A stretch of 64,000 bases of DNA from Chloracidobacterium sp. (GTDB lineage Bacteria > Acidobacteriota > Blastocatellia > Pyrinomonadales > Pyrinomonadaceae). The notes below the pieces were generated by a model. The model was not told where the DNA came from, ran no database searches, and worked only from the letters and a program-made list of their open reading frames with translations. Shown piece by piece: positions 1 through 7,262 of this stretch; the stretch's first letter is position 1; the number at the start of each line of letters is the position of its first letter. Both the position numbers and the translations under genes were made by a program. Location of the stretch: positions 2,914,001 to 2,978,000 of the forward strand of contig JADJTD010000001.1 in assembly GCA_016711345.1 (NCBI GenBank), read 5' to 3'.

Positions 1-379
1 AGCGCCAAGGCGGATTCTTGCGATTGTCGCCGGCGTTGAAGAGGCAAATTTTGTTGCCGTTCGGGTCTTTTAGGAAAGCCTGACGCCAGAGCCATTGGCG
101 GTCGGTTGGCGGTTCGGTGAACTCGAGTCCTGCTGCGGTGAGGCGTTCGTATTCGGCATCGATGTCGGCGCAGTCAAAATAGAGCACGATGTTATTTAAT
201 GACTCAACCGGCGTCAGTTCGCCGAACTCCAGCACCGACAGCGTCGCGTCGCCATCAGGACACTCAAGCCGTGCGTAACGCGGCAGGGAATCGACTATAC
301 GGCGAAGTCCGAGCTTTTCGAAAAACTCGACTGTTTCAACGGTTTTGTCAGAGTAAATTGTGACTTGGTTGAGATTCAT
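1..379 (-). CDS. VOC (glyoxalase/bleomycin-resistance fold) protein, partial
   Basis: Open minus-strand frame from an ATG at 379 that runs off the window start, giving 126 codons without a stop. It begins MNLNQVTIYSDKTVETVEFF, then FEKLGLRR, and later KDPNGNKICLFNAG. This is the usual VOC pattern of a first beta-strand, a helix 'ETVEFFEKLGL' and a terminal 'DPNGN.I.L' strand. These small metal-binding-fold proteins may be lyases, dioxygenases or resistance proteins; nothing visible fixes the substrate. The C-terminus is missing. Confidence 0.8.
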   Translation of the reverse strand, partial: MNLNQVTIYSDKTVETVEFFEKLGLRRIVDSLPRYARLECPDGDATLSVLEFGELTPVESLNNIVLYFDCADIDAEYERLTAAGLEFTEPPTDRQWLWRQAFLKDPNGNKICLFNAGDNRKNPPWR

Positions 380-381
380 TT

Positions 382-507
382 GAATTGCCACTAGCTTTAG
401 CTAGTGGAACAGAGTAATAAAAAAAGCATCCGGCTTTAGCCGGATTCTTGGGCTAAAGCCCGAGCCATCTTATGAAGCCAACCACTAGCTAAAGCTAGTG
501 GCAATTC
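382..507. repeat. MITE-like element with nested palindromes
   Basis: The two ends (382-407 and 482-507) are perfect inverted copies of 26 bp, and each contains the self-complementary core CCACTAGCT-TT-AGCTAGTGG. Between them are two further palindromes, CCGGCTTTAGCCGG (430-443) and GGGCTAAAGCCC (450-461). The element is flanked by ATTT on both sides (378-381 and 508-511), which could be a target duplication. It separates the start of the VOC gene from the end of the next gene and supplies that gene's stop region. No coding capacity. Confidence 0.75.
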
Positions 508-955
508 ATTTTACTTTTATTACCGCAAGCGTCTTTTTGGCATCCTCGACGAACTTACTGTCGGGATATTTATCAACTATGGTCGAAAGATAAGCTATCG
601 CGTCTGCCTTCAGTTTCTCAGGAGCGAATTTCTCTTTTTCTTTCTCGGCTTTGAGATTTACCTTTTGTTTGCCTTTATTCGCGGAAAGGTAATAGCTGCT
701 CATCCCGGCCATGTAGAGGAATTCGTCGATGCCCGTAAATTCCGGGTAAGCCGCATACGTCTCTTCAAATCGAAAGATCACCTGTTTGTAAGCCTGCTTC
801 AAAGGCGTAAAAGCCTGCCGTGCAACGTCGAGGTTGTGCTTGGCGTCGGCTTCAAGGATCGGATCGACGGCAAGCGTGACATTGCGCTGGGCAGATGCTC
901 CAATGACCGAAACTGCAAGGACGATGAAAGCTAGGGCGAAAAACTTTTTCTTCAT
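506..955 (-). CDS. Secreted TPR-like protein of unknown function
   Basis: 149 aa with a clear signal peptide (residues 1-22, MKKKFFALAFIVLAVSVIGASA|Q). The mature part is helical and charged, with 'AYPEFTGIDEFLYMAGMSSYYL' and a C-terminal 'YPDSKFVEDAKKTL'. The latter is the wording of the last helix of BamD/YbgF-type tetratricopeptide repeats. Probably periplasmic or outer-membrane associated, but too short to be BamD itself. No catalytic motif. The stop codon lies at the edge of a palindromic element. Confidence 0.7.
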   Translation of the reverse strand: MKKKFFALAFIVLAVSVIGASAQRNVTLAVDPILEADAKHNLDVARQAFTPLKQAYKQVIFRFEETYAAYPEFTGIDEFLYMAGMSSYYLSANKGKQKVNLKAEKEKEKFAPEKLKADAIAYLSTIVDKYPDSKFVEDAKKTLAVIKVK

Positions 956-997
956 AACTAATTACAGATGATGAAACCATGCGAATAGTTTTCTCCG

Positions 998-1471
998 CTA
1001 TGAAGCGAGCAAACTATTTGTATTCTGGATTAGCTTTGAATCTACCAATCCGTTGAAAACGGTTCTGAAAATAGAGATGCTAACGGTGGGCACTGACATA
1101 GAATAGAGCAAATATCCGTCAGCCAAAGTCACTACAGCATCCTTCCAGGGGATCAATATTGGTCGGTGGAATAATACAAACGGAAACACTCCCGACAAAT
1201 AAACACCATCAGCCGAATAGCCAAACTTCAGACAACTCCGATAGCTGCCAAATATAATTGGTATTCCATAACCGTTGTCGAAGACTGCCGACTGAAACCA
1301 CCAAGATTGAAGAAGGTCAGCCTTATTTACGCCATGAATAGCCCGAAGTTTTATCCACCCGCTGGTATGGCTAAAACTCCACGACATTAAAATAAAGCCC
1401 ACAATAAGGGCCAAGAGCACGATCCCGAATTCATAAGCAGCCTGACCTAGCGGGATGTTCTCTTTAGTCAT
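998..1471 (-). CDS. Hypothetical membrane-anchored protein
   Basis: 157 aa with one N-terminal hydrophobic segment (about residues 11-32, 'YEFGIVLLALIVGFILMSW') followed by a soluble beta-rich part, 'YSADGVYLSGVFPFVLFHRPILIPWKDAV', which resembles small PH-like domains. Its ATG overlaps the mtnP stop (ATGA, 1468-1471), so the two genes are translationally coupled with mtnP upstream. I do not recognise a family. Confidence 0.65.
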   Translation of the reverse strand: MTKENIPLGQAAYEFGIVLLALIVGFILMSWSFSHTSGWIKLRAIHGVNKADLLQSWWFQSAVFDNGYGIPIIFGSYRSCLKFGYSADGVYLSGVFPFVLFHRPILIPWKDAVVTLADGYLLYSMSVPTVSISIFRTVFNGLVDSKLIQNTNSLLAS

Positions 1472-2340
1472 TTCGCATACTTGCCAATAATCGCATCGAG
1501 TTTCTTAGCAGTCTCATCTGGCCATAGGTCGGGTGCGGTGAAGATAGCGTTTTTTATTGCGTCGCGGTATTGGTTTGGCGTCTTCTTATCGGCGACACGT
1601 TTGACGGCGTCTTTGAGGACGAGCTGTGCGTTGCGGACGTTCTTGTTCAAGTATTCGACGACCATGTCGATGGTGACGGCGTCGTGGGTTTCGTGCCAGC
1701 AGTCGTAGTCGGTGACGAGGGCGAGCGTGGCGTAGGCTATCTCGGCTTCGCGGGCGAGCTTGGCTTCTTGCAGGTTGGTCATTCCGATGATGTCCATGCC
1801 CCATTGGCGATAGACGTTCGATTCGGCTTTGGTCGAGAACGCGGGGCCTTCCATACAAAGATAGGTGCCGCCGCGATGCGTGTTGACGCCTACTCTCGCG
1901 CAAGAAGCTTCGAGAATGTCGCCAAGCTCGTCGCAAACAGGATGACCAAAGGTCACGTGACCGACGATGCCTTCGCCAAAGAATGTCGATTCTTGCGCTC
2001 TGGCTCTCGTCCGGTCAAAGAACTGATCGGGAATAACAAAATCCGTTGGAGCGTATTGTTCCTGCAAACTGCCAACTGCCGAAACGGACAAAATGTACTC
2101 GACGCCGAGCAGCTTCATTGCGTAGATGTTCGCACGGAAGGGAAGTTCGCTGGGTGTGAGCTTGTGTCCCCTGCCATGCCTCGGCAAAAATGCGACGGTC
2201 ACGTCGTCGAGTTCGCCAATAATGAACGCATCAGACGGGCTGCCAAACGGGGTTTCGACGCTCAATTCCCGCACATTTTCCAATTCCGGCATCTGATAAA
2301 GCCCACTGCCGCCGATGATTCCGATTTTTACTTGTTCCAT
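1468..2340 (-). CDS. mtnP: S-methyl-5'-thioadenosine phosphorylase
   Basis: 290 aa, the usual length for the family. It cleaves methylthioadenosine with phosphate to adenine and methylthioribose-1-phosphate in methionine salvage, in the cytoplasm. Visible family motifs: IGIIGGSGLY (6-15), phosphate-site PRHGRGH (53-59), CMEGPAFST (162-170), GMTNLQEA (186-193) and the base-site TDYDCW (210-215). The NLQEA and DYDCW wording favours MTA phosphorylase over purine nucleoside phosphorylase. The ATG at 2340 is directly followed by the conserved first strand. Confidence 0.95.
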   Translation of the reverse strand: MEQVKIGIIGGSGLYQMPELENVRELSVETPFGSPSDAFIIGELDDVTVAFLPRHGRGHKLTPSELPFRANIYAMKLLGVEYILSVSAVGSLQEQYAPTDFVIPDQFFDRTRARAQESTFFGEGIVGHVTFGHPVCDELGDILEASCARVGVNTHRGGTYLCMEGPAFSTKAESNVYRQWGMDIIGMTNLQEAKLAREAEIAYATLALVTDYDCWHETHDAVTIDMVVEYLNKNVRNAQLVLKDAVKRVADKKTPNQYRDAIKNAIFTAPDLWPDETAKKLDAIIGKYAK

Positions 2341-2393
2341 TTATTCTCGAGCCCAGGCGTTGGCGAGGGCGATATCTGAACGTTGAGTGTTAC

Positions 2394-2420
2394 GCCCTTA
2401 CTAACGTGCGGGCTTCTGCA
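2394..2420. repeat. Dispersed palindromic repeat, family A
   Basis: Copy of the family with core GCCCTTACTTACGTGCGGGC (here with TACTAACG), whose ends GCCC/GGGC can form a hairpin. It lies over the 3' end of the metallo-hydrolase gene and encodes its last residues, LQKPAR-stop. Other copies are near 6513, 16882, 16920, 22281, 30088, 41682 and 43171. Confidence 0.75.
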
Positions 2421-3303
2421 ACTCTGCTGCAGTAATTTTACCGTTGACCTCGGCCAGCCTGCAAAGCGGCATCTCGATATCGTGATAAAAATGGCAGATC
2501 CAGTTTTCTTCTAAAGCCTGCGGCAGGATGCGTTTTTTGAATTCGAGTGTTTCAGTTGGATAAAGGTCGTAGCTCATTATCCACGGCAGCGGCAGATGAT
2601 GACGAGTCGGGATCATGTCGAAAAAGCCGAAGAGTGTTTCGCTGCCGCGTGTGAGTTTGGCGGTCTGCATTGTCTCCGAGTGGCCGCGAACTTGTTCGAC
2701 CGTGAGCCCCTCGACAGGCTCGTATTTGTCGGGCATCAGTTCAAGTTGTTTGCTGTCGATCAACGGCTGCCAATTTTCGGAGAGGTAGCTTGCTCGGTCG
2801 CGTTGGTGAGGGTTTTCGGCGGCGTGGAATTCTGATTGAGATACCAAATAACGGGCGTTGGGAAAAGAGGGATGAGGGATGAAGGATGAGGGATGAAACC
2901 TAAAGTCCTGATGTTCATCCCTCATCCTTCCGCCCTCATCCTTCAAAACTGTGTTGCCGCCGGCGTGGTCGAAATGGAGGTGCGTGTTTATGATTATTGT
3001 TATGTCTTCGGGTTTGCAGCCTGTTATATCTAACAGCGACTCGGCAAATCTCTTTTTGCGGGAAATGCCGTAGATCGACGTTTCCTTCGCGGACCATTTC
3101 TCGCCCATTCCGGTTTCGATCAGGATCTTTTCTTTATCAGTGTCGATGAAGAGGCAATTGCAGGTAAGCTTGATACGGTTGAGTTCATCAGGCGGGCACA
3201 CGCGTTCCCAAAAAACGCGAGGGACGACACCGAACATCGCCCCTCCGTCTAATTTGAATTCGCAATCGGGAACGATCTCGACGCGGTAATCACCGAGTAA
3301 CAT
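2401..3303 (-). CDS. MBL-fold metallo-hydrolase
   Basis: 300 aa. The zinc-binding signature THLHFDHAGG is at residues 107-116, with later metal ligands in 'VRGHSETM' and 'FFDMIPTRHH'. The fold covers lactonases, glyoxalase II-like and other hydrolases; the substrate is not evident. Residues about 119-147 are an insertion made of Lys/Glu/Arg then His/Pro/Ser, translated from an inverted repeat (2868-2943) inside the gene. The last six residues come from a second repeat family at 2394-2420. The reading frame is intact, so the protein is probably still made. Confidence 0.85.
   Translation of the reverse strand: MLLGDYRVEIVPDCEFKLDGGAMFGVVPRVFWERVCPPDELNRIKLTCNCLFIDTDKEKILIETGMGEKWSAKETSIYGISRKKRFAESLLDITGCKPEDITIIINTHLHFDHAGGNTVLKDEGGRMRDEHQDFRFHPSSFIPHPSFPNARYLVSQSEFHAAENPHQRDRASYLSENWQPLIDSKQLELMPDKYEPVEGLTVEQVRGHSETMQTAKLTRGSETLFGFFDMIPTRHHLPLPWIMSYDLYPTETLEFKKRILPQALEENWICHFYHDIEMPLCRLAEVNGKITAAELQKPAR
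2868..2943. repeat. In-frame inverted repeat inside the metallo-hydrolase gene
   Basis: Left arm 2868-2897, built from AGGGATGA words, and right arm 2914-2943, built from TCATCCCT words, are near-complementary with a 16-bp loop. The element length is compatible with the reading frame. It encodes a polar peptide just after the zinc-binding motif. Confidence 0.8.
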
Positions 3304-3384
3304 AATTGAGAATTGAGAATTGAAAATGGAGAATTGAAAACGCCATCAGCAATTTTCCATTCTCCATTCTCAATTTTGAATTAG
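3304..3384. repeat. Intergenic inverted repeat of GAGAATTGA words
   Basis: The spacer between the metallo-hydrolase and the isomerase gene is almost wholly an AT-rich inverted repeat. AATTGAGAATTG units (3305-3340) are complementary to CCATTCTCAATT units (3352-3375). It could fold at the 3' end of the isomerase transcript. No gene seen. Confidence 0.65.
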
Positions 3385-4872
3385 TTATTTCTTCTTAGGT
3401 TCCGGCTTTTTAGCGTCCGGCTTGACCGGTTTGCCGTCGGGACCAGTTACCTGTACTCCAGGGGGGATACCGCCCGGAGGCATTTGCGGCTGCTGTTTCT
3501 CTCTCATCTGCTGCATCTGCTCTTCCGTAACTTCGGGAACAGTAAAATCGTCGGGCACCTGAATATTATTTTTTGCGATCAGGTCCTCAACAAGTTTCTT
3601 TTCCTTCTCTTCTTCCAGCTTTGACCGGACGTAGTCTTTTACCGGCATTTCGCGGGCATTCGGCTTTTCAGGATCTTTGAATCCGGTTGAGATCAAAATA
3701 TGGCGGGCATCGTAGGTATCCTCAGGTGCTTTGGTGTCCTTCGAGGCTGGTTTATTCGGACTTGGCCCAAGTTTTCGCTCGAGTTTGATGATGTGGAAAC
3801 CGTAGTCGGTTTCAACCAATTCTGGCGAGACCGCTCCTTCCTCTAACGCCAGTGCCGCAGTTTCAAAAGGAACGACCATGCGGCCTTTGGGCACATCTTT
3901 GTAAATTCCGCCTTGCATAGTTCCATCAGGCCCTTTGTTACCAGGATCCTGAGTGAATTCGTTTGCCAGTGCGGCAAAATCCTCACCGGCCTTCGCCCGT
4001 TCAAGAATCTGCTGCGCCTGAGCTCGTTTCGTATCTGGGCTCAGTTCGGGATGTTCGGTAATGTATTTAGCAACGTCCTCGTCAGTGACCTTATCAGTGT
4101 CTGCTCGTTTTTCTGAATAGAGACGTGCGAGGTACTGTGCCTGCTGAAGTTTGACCTGCAGATTGGCCTTGGTAACAAACTCAGGGGCAAGTTCCCCGGC
4201 GTTAACTTTCTGCAAATATTCGGCACGATAAATTCTGGTTTTTGCAAAAATATCGCGCGCCTGAGTTCGCTCTTCATCGCTGATCTCACGGTCTTTCATT
4301 TCCGGACTGCTAGCCTTAAGAACTTTGATTTTTGTGTCCAGGAAATCAGCAAACTCGGCATCGTGCGATCTCTGTTCGGTCGGGGCACCAAGGCCGATCT
4401 TTTCCATCATGCCGGCAAACCAGCCTTGTCCTGTGCCGGCTGGCGTTTCGCCCGCCCAGAACGCATTGATCTGATCCTCGGTAATAAAACCGAACGGAGG
4501 CATCGGGCCTTTGTCCTTATTGATTTCCTTGTCGTAGTTCACGGCAAGTATCTCAGCCCGAATATTCTCAAGCTCCTGACGATTAGTCGGATCCGCTGTC
4601 AGCCCTTCGCGTTGAGCCTCACTCGCAAATGCCAGAAGCTGTTTCAGATTTTTGACCTGATCCTTTTTCATTTCGGGATCTTCCTTAAGACGCTTCAAGA
4701 CCATTGGATTGGTCTTGGCGACGTCCGCCAGAAGAGCCTCGATCTCGGGGCGTGTGATCTGGTTAAAAGATTCGCTTGACTGACCGCCGACTTTCTTTTT
4801 CCAAACGACGAGCCCAGCCCCGATCGCCAGGATGACGACGACCAAAATAAGTCCTTTTGTTAAATTACTCAA
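3385..4872 (-). CDS. Parvulin-type peptidyl-prolyl isomerase, SurA/PrsA-like
   Basis: 495 aa. One N-terminal transmembrane segment (about 7-24) anchors it with the bulk in the periplasm, where such proteins help fold exported and outer-membrane proteins. A helical chaperone region precedes a PpiC rotamase domain at about 285-370 ('ILERAKAGEDFAALANEFTQ', then GGIYKDVPKGRMVVPFE and DYGFHIIKLERK). A second rotamase-like strand, DTYDARHILIST, follows. The C-terminus is Pro/Gln/Lys-rich. The start is TTG (4870-4872), with GTGAGGA upstream as a possible ribosome site; no earlier in-frame ATG was found. Confidence 0.87.
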   Translation of the reverse strand: MSNLTKGLILVVVILAIGAGLVVWKKKVGGQSSESFNQITRPEIEALLADVAKTNPMVLKRLKEDPEMKKDQVKNLKQLLAFASEAQREGLTADPTNRQELENIRAEILAVNYDKEINKDKGPMPPFGFITEDQINAFWAGETPAGTGQGWFAGMMEKIGLGAPTEQRSHDAEFADFLDTKIKVLKASSPEMKDREISDEERTQARDIFAKTRIYRAEYLQKVNAGELAPEFVTKANLQVKLQQAQYLARLYSEKRADTDKVTDEDVAKYITEHPELSPDTKRAQAQQILERAKAGEDFAALANEFTQDPGNKGPDGTMQGGIYKDVPKGRMVVPFETAALALEEGAVSPELVETDYGFHIIKLERKLGPSPNKPASKDTKAPEDTYDARHILISTGFKDPEKPNAREMPVKDYVRSKLEEEKEKKLVEDLIAKNNIQVPDDFTVPEVTEEQMQQMREKQQPQMPPGGIPPGVQVTGPDGKPVKPDAKKPEPKKK

Positions 4873-4962
4873 TGCCTTAAATCCTCACTTACAAAAATAT
4901 CCGTTAAAATCGCTAAACGGTCATATTATCAAATTCTTCTAGATTCAACTAATAAAAAAGCC

Positions 4963-5361
4963 TTATTTTACGGTTTGAACCAATTCGAGCAAAACACCGT
5001 TTGACGCTGACGGGTGAACAAAAGCGACCAAACAGCCCTCAGCACCGATACGCGGAGACTCGTCGATGAGACGCATGCCCTTCGACTTGAGTTTTGCGAG
5101 AGAAGCCTCGATATCATCGACCTCAATAGCAATATGATGAATTCCGCCGCCGCGTTTCTCTAAAAACTTGCTGATCGGCGAGTCATCGCTGGTCGGTTCG
5201 AGCAATTCGACACGGCTTTCTCCTATCTGCAGCATCGTGACGCGAACCTTTTGATCCACAACGACTTCGGTGTGTACATTTTCAAGCCCGAGAGCGTCAC
5301 CCCAGAATTTCAGGGCTTCGTCTATGCCTTTTGTTGCGATTCCTAGGTGGTTTATTTTCAT
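4963..5361 (-). CDS. mce: Methylmalonyl-CoA epimerase
   Basis: 132 aa, typical length. Interconverts (R)- and (S)-methylmalonyl-CoA in propionate, odd-chain and branched amino-acid breakdown. VOC fold with two halves: INHLGIATKGIDEALKFW (3-20) and GGGIHHIAIEVDDIEASL, ending in ASNGVLLELVQ. The metal ligands are the His of INHLGIA, the His of IHHIAIEV and the Glu of LLELVQ. It precedes nothing of the mutase in this window, but meaB lies next to it (5481-6416) on the same strand, upstream of it. Confidence 0.93.
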   Translation of the reverse strand: MKINHLGIATKGIDEALKFWGDALGLENVHTEVVVDQKVRVTMLQIGESRVELLEPTSDDSPISKFLEKRGGGIHHIAIEVDDIEASLAKLKSKGMRLIDESPRIGAEGCLVAFVHPSASNGVLLELVQTVK

Positions 5362-5480
5362 ACTTATAAGATCTCGGTGTCAGGCTGTCCCAAAGTGTCC
5401 CAAACGCCGTGGGACAGGCTAAACTATTGATTCTATTGACTATTTCTGCAAGTGTCCCACTGTCCCACCGTTTTTTTGCC
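5362..5480. repeat. mce-meaB spacer with TGTCCCA word repeats
   Basis: The 119-bp spacer contains repeated TGTCCCA words and complementary TGGGAC (around 5387-5420), then TGTCCCACTGTCCCACC before a T-run (5451-5477). A closely worded copy occurs at about 42896-42950, so this is a dispersed non-coding repeat rather than a gene. Confidence 0.55.
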
Positions 5481-6416
5481 TCAATCGAGCAATTCCTCCA
5501 CCGCTGAGTATGGATCTTTTCGTTTGTCTGCAATTTCTAAAGCCAGCCTGTCGAGCTTTTCTCCGGTTCCATTTCTGCTGAGCAGATCCGACAACAATCT
5601 CTCCTGCAAAAGCTCCAATAAACGCCATTTTGCGATAGCTTGACGGCGCACTTTGCTTCCTGACCCTTCGGTTTGGTAGGCATAATAGGCTTCGATGGCC
5701 TTTGAAAGGTCTTCGATGCCTTTGCTTTCGGTGGCGATGGTCTTTACTATCGGCGGATTCCACATATCGGGCCGATGGGCGAGGCTGAGCAGGGATTCAA
5801 GCTCTTTTTGTGTTCGCAGAACGCCTTCGCGGTCGGACTTGTTAATTACAAAAACGTCGCCAATCTCCATAATTCCGGCTTTGATGGCCTGAATATCATC
5901 GCCCATTCCCGGCACAAGCACGACCACCGAAACATCGGCTGTTTTTACGATCTCGACCTCGTCCTGGCCTACACCGACTGTCTCGACGATGATCTTATCA
6001 AAGCCTGCCGCGTCCATTATTGCTACGCAATCCACGGTTGCTCGCGAAAGTCCTCCGAGATTTCCACGCGTTGCCATCGAACGTATGAAAATGTTCTTTT
6101 GAGTACCAAGCTCTGCCATCCGAATGCGATCACCAAGTATCGCTCCACCGGAAAACGGGCTTGACGGATCGATGCAAACGATTCCGACCTTTTCGCCAGC
6201 ATTTTTGTAAAAGAGAGCAAGTTTATCGACAAGTGACGATTTACCAGCGCCAGGAGAGCCTGTTATGCCGATGACGGTCGCCTTGCCTGTCTTTGGAAAG
6301 ATGGCTTTCATCAAAGCGGCCGCATCGTCACTGCCGCTTTCCATTTTTGTGATCGCGCGGGCGATCGAACGCGGATCGCCGGCAAACACTCGTTCAATTA
6401 ATTCTTCATTCGACAT
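5481..6416 (-). CDS. meaB: Methylmalonyl-CoA mutase-associated GTPase MeaB
   Basis: 311 aa. P-loop G3E GTPase that gates cobalamin loading and protects methylmalonyl-CoA mutase. Walker A GSPGAGKSS is near residues 53-61, preceded by the strand 'ATVIGIT'. Mg/switch elements are 'IVCIDPSSPFSGGAILGDRIRM' and 'VETVGVGQDEVE', and the guanine-specificity motif is NKSD. ATG 6416 is preferred over the in-frame TTG at 6419. The adjacent epimerase gene supports a propionyl-CoA role; the mutase is not in the window. Confidence 0.95.
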   Translation of the reverse strand: MSNEELIERVFAGDPRSIARAITKMESGSDDAAALMKAIFPKTGKATVIGITGSPGAGKSSLVDKLALFYKNAGEKVGIVCIDPSSPFSGGAILGDRIRMAELGTQKNIFIRSMATRGNLGGLSRATVDCVAIMDAAGFDKIIVETVGVGQDEVEIVKTADVSVVVLVPGMGDDIQAIKAGIMEIGDVFVINKSDREGVLRTQKELESLLSLAHRPDMWNPPIVKTIATESKGIEDLSKAIEAYYAYQTEGSGSKVRRQAIAKWRLLELLQERLLSDLLSRNGTGEKLDRLALEIADKRKDPYSAVEELLD

Positions 6417-6460
6417 CAAAAAAACCTAAGCAATTATCTTCTCATTCTTTGAAATAAAAA

Positions 6461-6487
6461 CAAAAAAGGCGAGCTGGTTGGCTCGCC
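6461..6487 (-). terminator. Intrinsic terminator after the DinB gene
   Basis: Perfect 7-bp stem GGCGAGC (6468-6474) / GCTCGCC (6481-6487) with a 6-nt loop. On the minus strand it is followed by a run of six T and a further T-rich tract. It sits between the DinB stop and meaB and should end the DinB transcript. Confidence 0.8.
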
Positions 6488-6512
6488 CTAAATAATTAGT
6501 GTCGGATGCTTC

Positions 6513-6542
6513 GCCCTTACTTACGTGTGGGCTTTTGCAATT
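6513..6542. repeat. Dispersed palindromic repeat, family A
   Basis: Copy GCCCTTACTTACGTGTGGGC with the usual TTTTGCA tail. It abuts the stop codon of the DinB gene (6541-6543). Confidence 0.7.
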
Positions 6543-7068
6543 ACATCTGGCCTTCGTCGGCTGATGGGCCGTAGATCGATGGGACGGGAATGTCGTTGAG
6601 GCGCAGATAGACTGAAAGTTGACCGCGGTGGTGGACGATGTGGTTCATAACGAAGGAGCGCATCACTGCGACTTTTGGCATCGTCATATAAACCTGCTCC
6701 CCGTTTCGCATCGTCCAGTCGGTCATAAATGTTTCGTCGGATGTTTCGGCTAAGATGATCTTTGCTTTTGCGATGTGATCGTCAAAGAAAGCGAGCAATT
6801 CCTCTGTCGATTTTGGCTCAAATGGCGTGAAATCCATTGTCGCAAAATCCAGAACATCGCTTTTCAAGGTTTCTTTTGTCCAGCCGAACATTTCGGCACA
6901 GTGAACGGCAAGCCGGCCCATGGTCATCGACTTTTCATGTGGTTTCCAATCGAATTTCTCTGCTGGAACGCGTTCGAGGCAACTGCGTGTAACCTTTGCC
7001 TCGTTGTCTAATTCTGCTAAAAAGGCCGATGCAAGGCGGCCTGCACTCATTGAGGTACTTGAACTCAT
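6541..7068 (-). CDS. DinB family protein
   Basis: 175 aa four-helix-bundle protein of the DinB/YfiT metal-binding superfamily. Metal-ligand histidines are visible in 'GRLAVHCAEMFGW' and in the diagnostic 'MNHIVHHRGQLSVYLRL' near the C-terminus. Family members are often thiol-dependent transferases; this one's substrate is unknown. A strong AGGAGT ribosome site lies 7 nt before ATG 7068. It is probably a single-gene unit, since terminator and repeat elements flank it. Confidence 0.87.
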   Translation of the reverse strand: MSSSTSMSAGRLASAFLAELDNEAKVTRSCLERVPAEKFDWKPHEKSMTMGRLAVHCAEMFGWTKETLKSDVLDFATMDFTPFEPKSTEELLAFFDDHIAKAKIILAETSDETFMTDWTMRNGEQVYMTMPKVAVMRSFVMNHIVHHRGQLSVYLRLNDIPVPSIYGPSADEGQM

Positions 7069-7156
7069 AATTTTACTCCTGTTTGGTTTTTGAAACTAGA
7101 AAATGATTGTAACACAAAATTGCACAAATGCAACAGCAGGGCTTAATGTTTTTTTG

Positions 7157-7247
7157 AACGCGGATTTAGCGGATCAGGCGGATTAAAACGGATATAAAAT
7201 CAGTATTCTGATCGGGTTTGATCCGCCTGATCCGCTAAATCCGCGTT
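7157..7247. repeat. Perfect 27-bp inverted repeat
   Basis: Arms 7157-7183 and 7221-7247 are exact complements of 27 bp built from GCGGAT words, with a 37-bp AT-rich loop. It lies between the DinB start and the acyl-CoA dehydrogenase stop, and could fold at the 3' end of the latter's message. No coding potential. Confidence 0.85.
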
Positions 7248-7262
7248 AAGAAATTATTTACA

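Noticed and set aside
1570..2379. 269-aa plus-strand ORF opposite mtnP
   Set aside because: Antisense shadow of a clearly conserved enzyme; no homologous pattern or ribosome site.
5387..5480. Riboswitch or cobalamin element before mce
   Set aside because: The sequence is TGTCCCA word repeats also found at 42896; no conserved riboswitch core.
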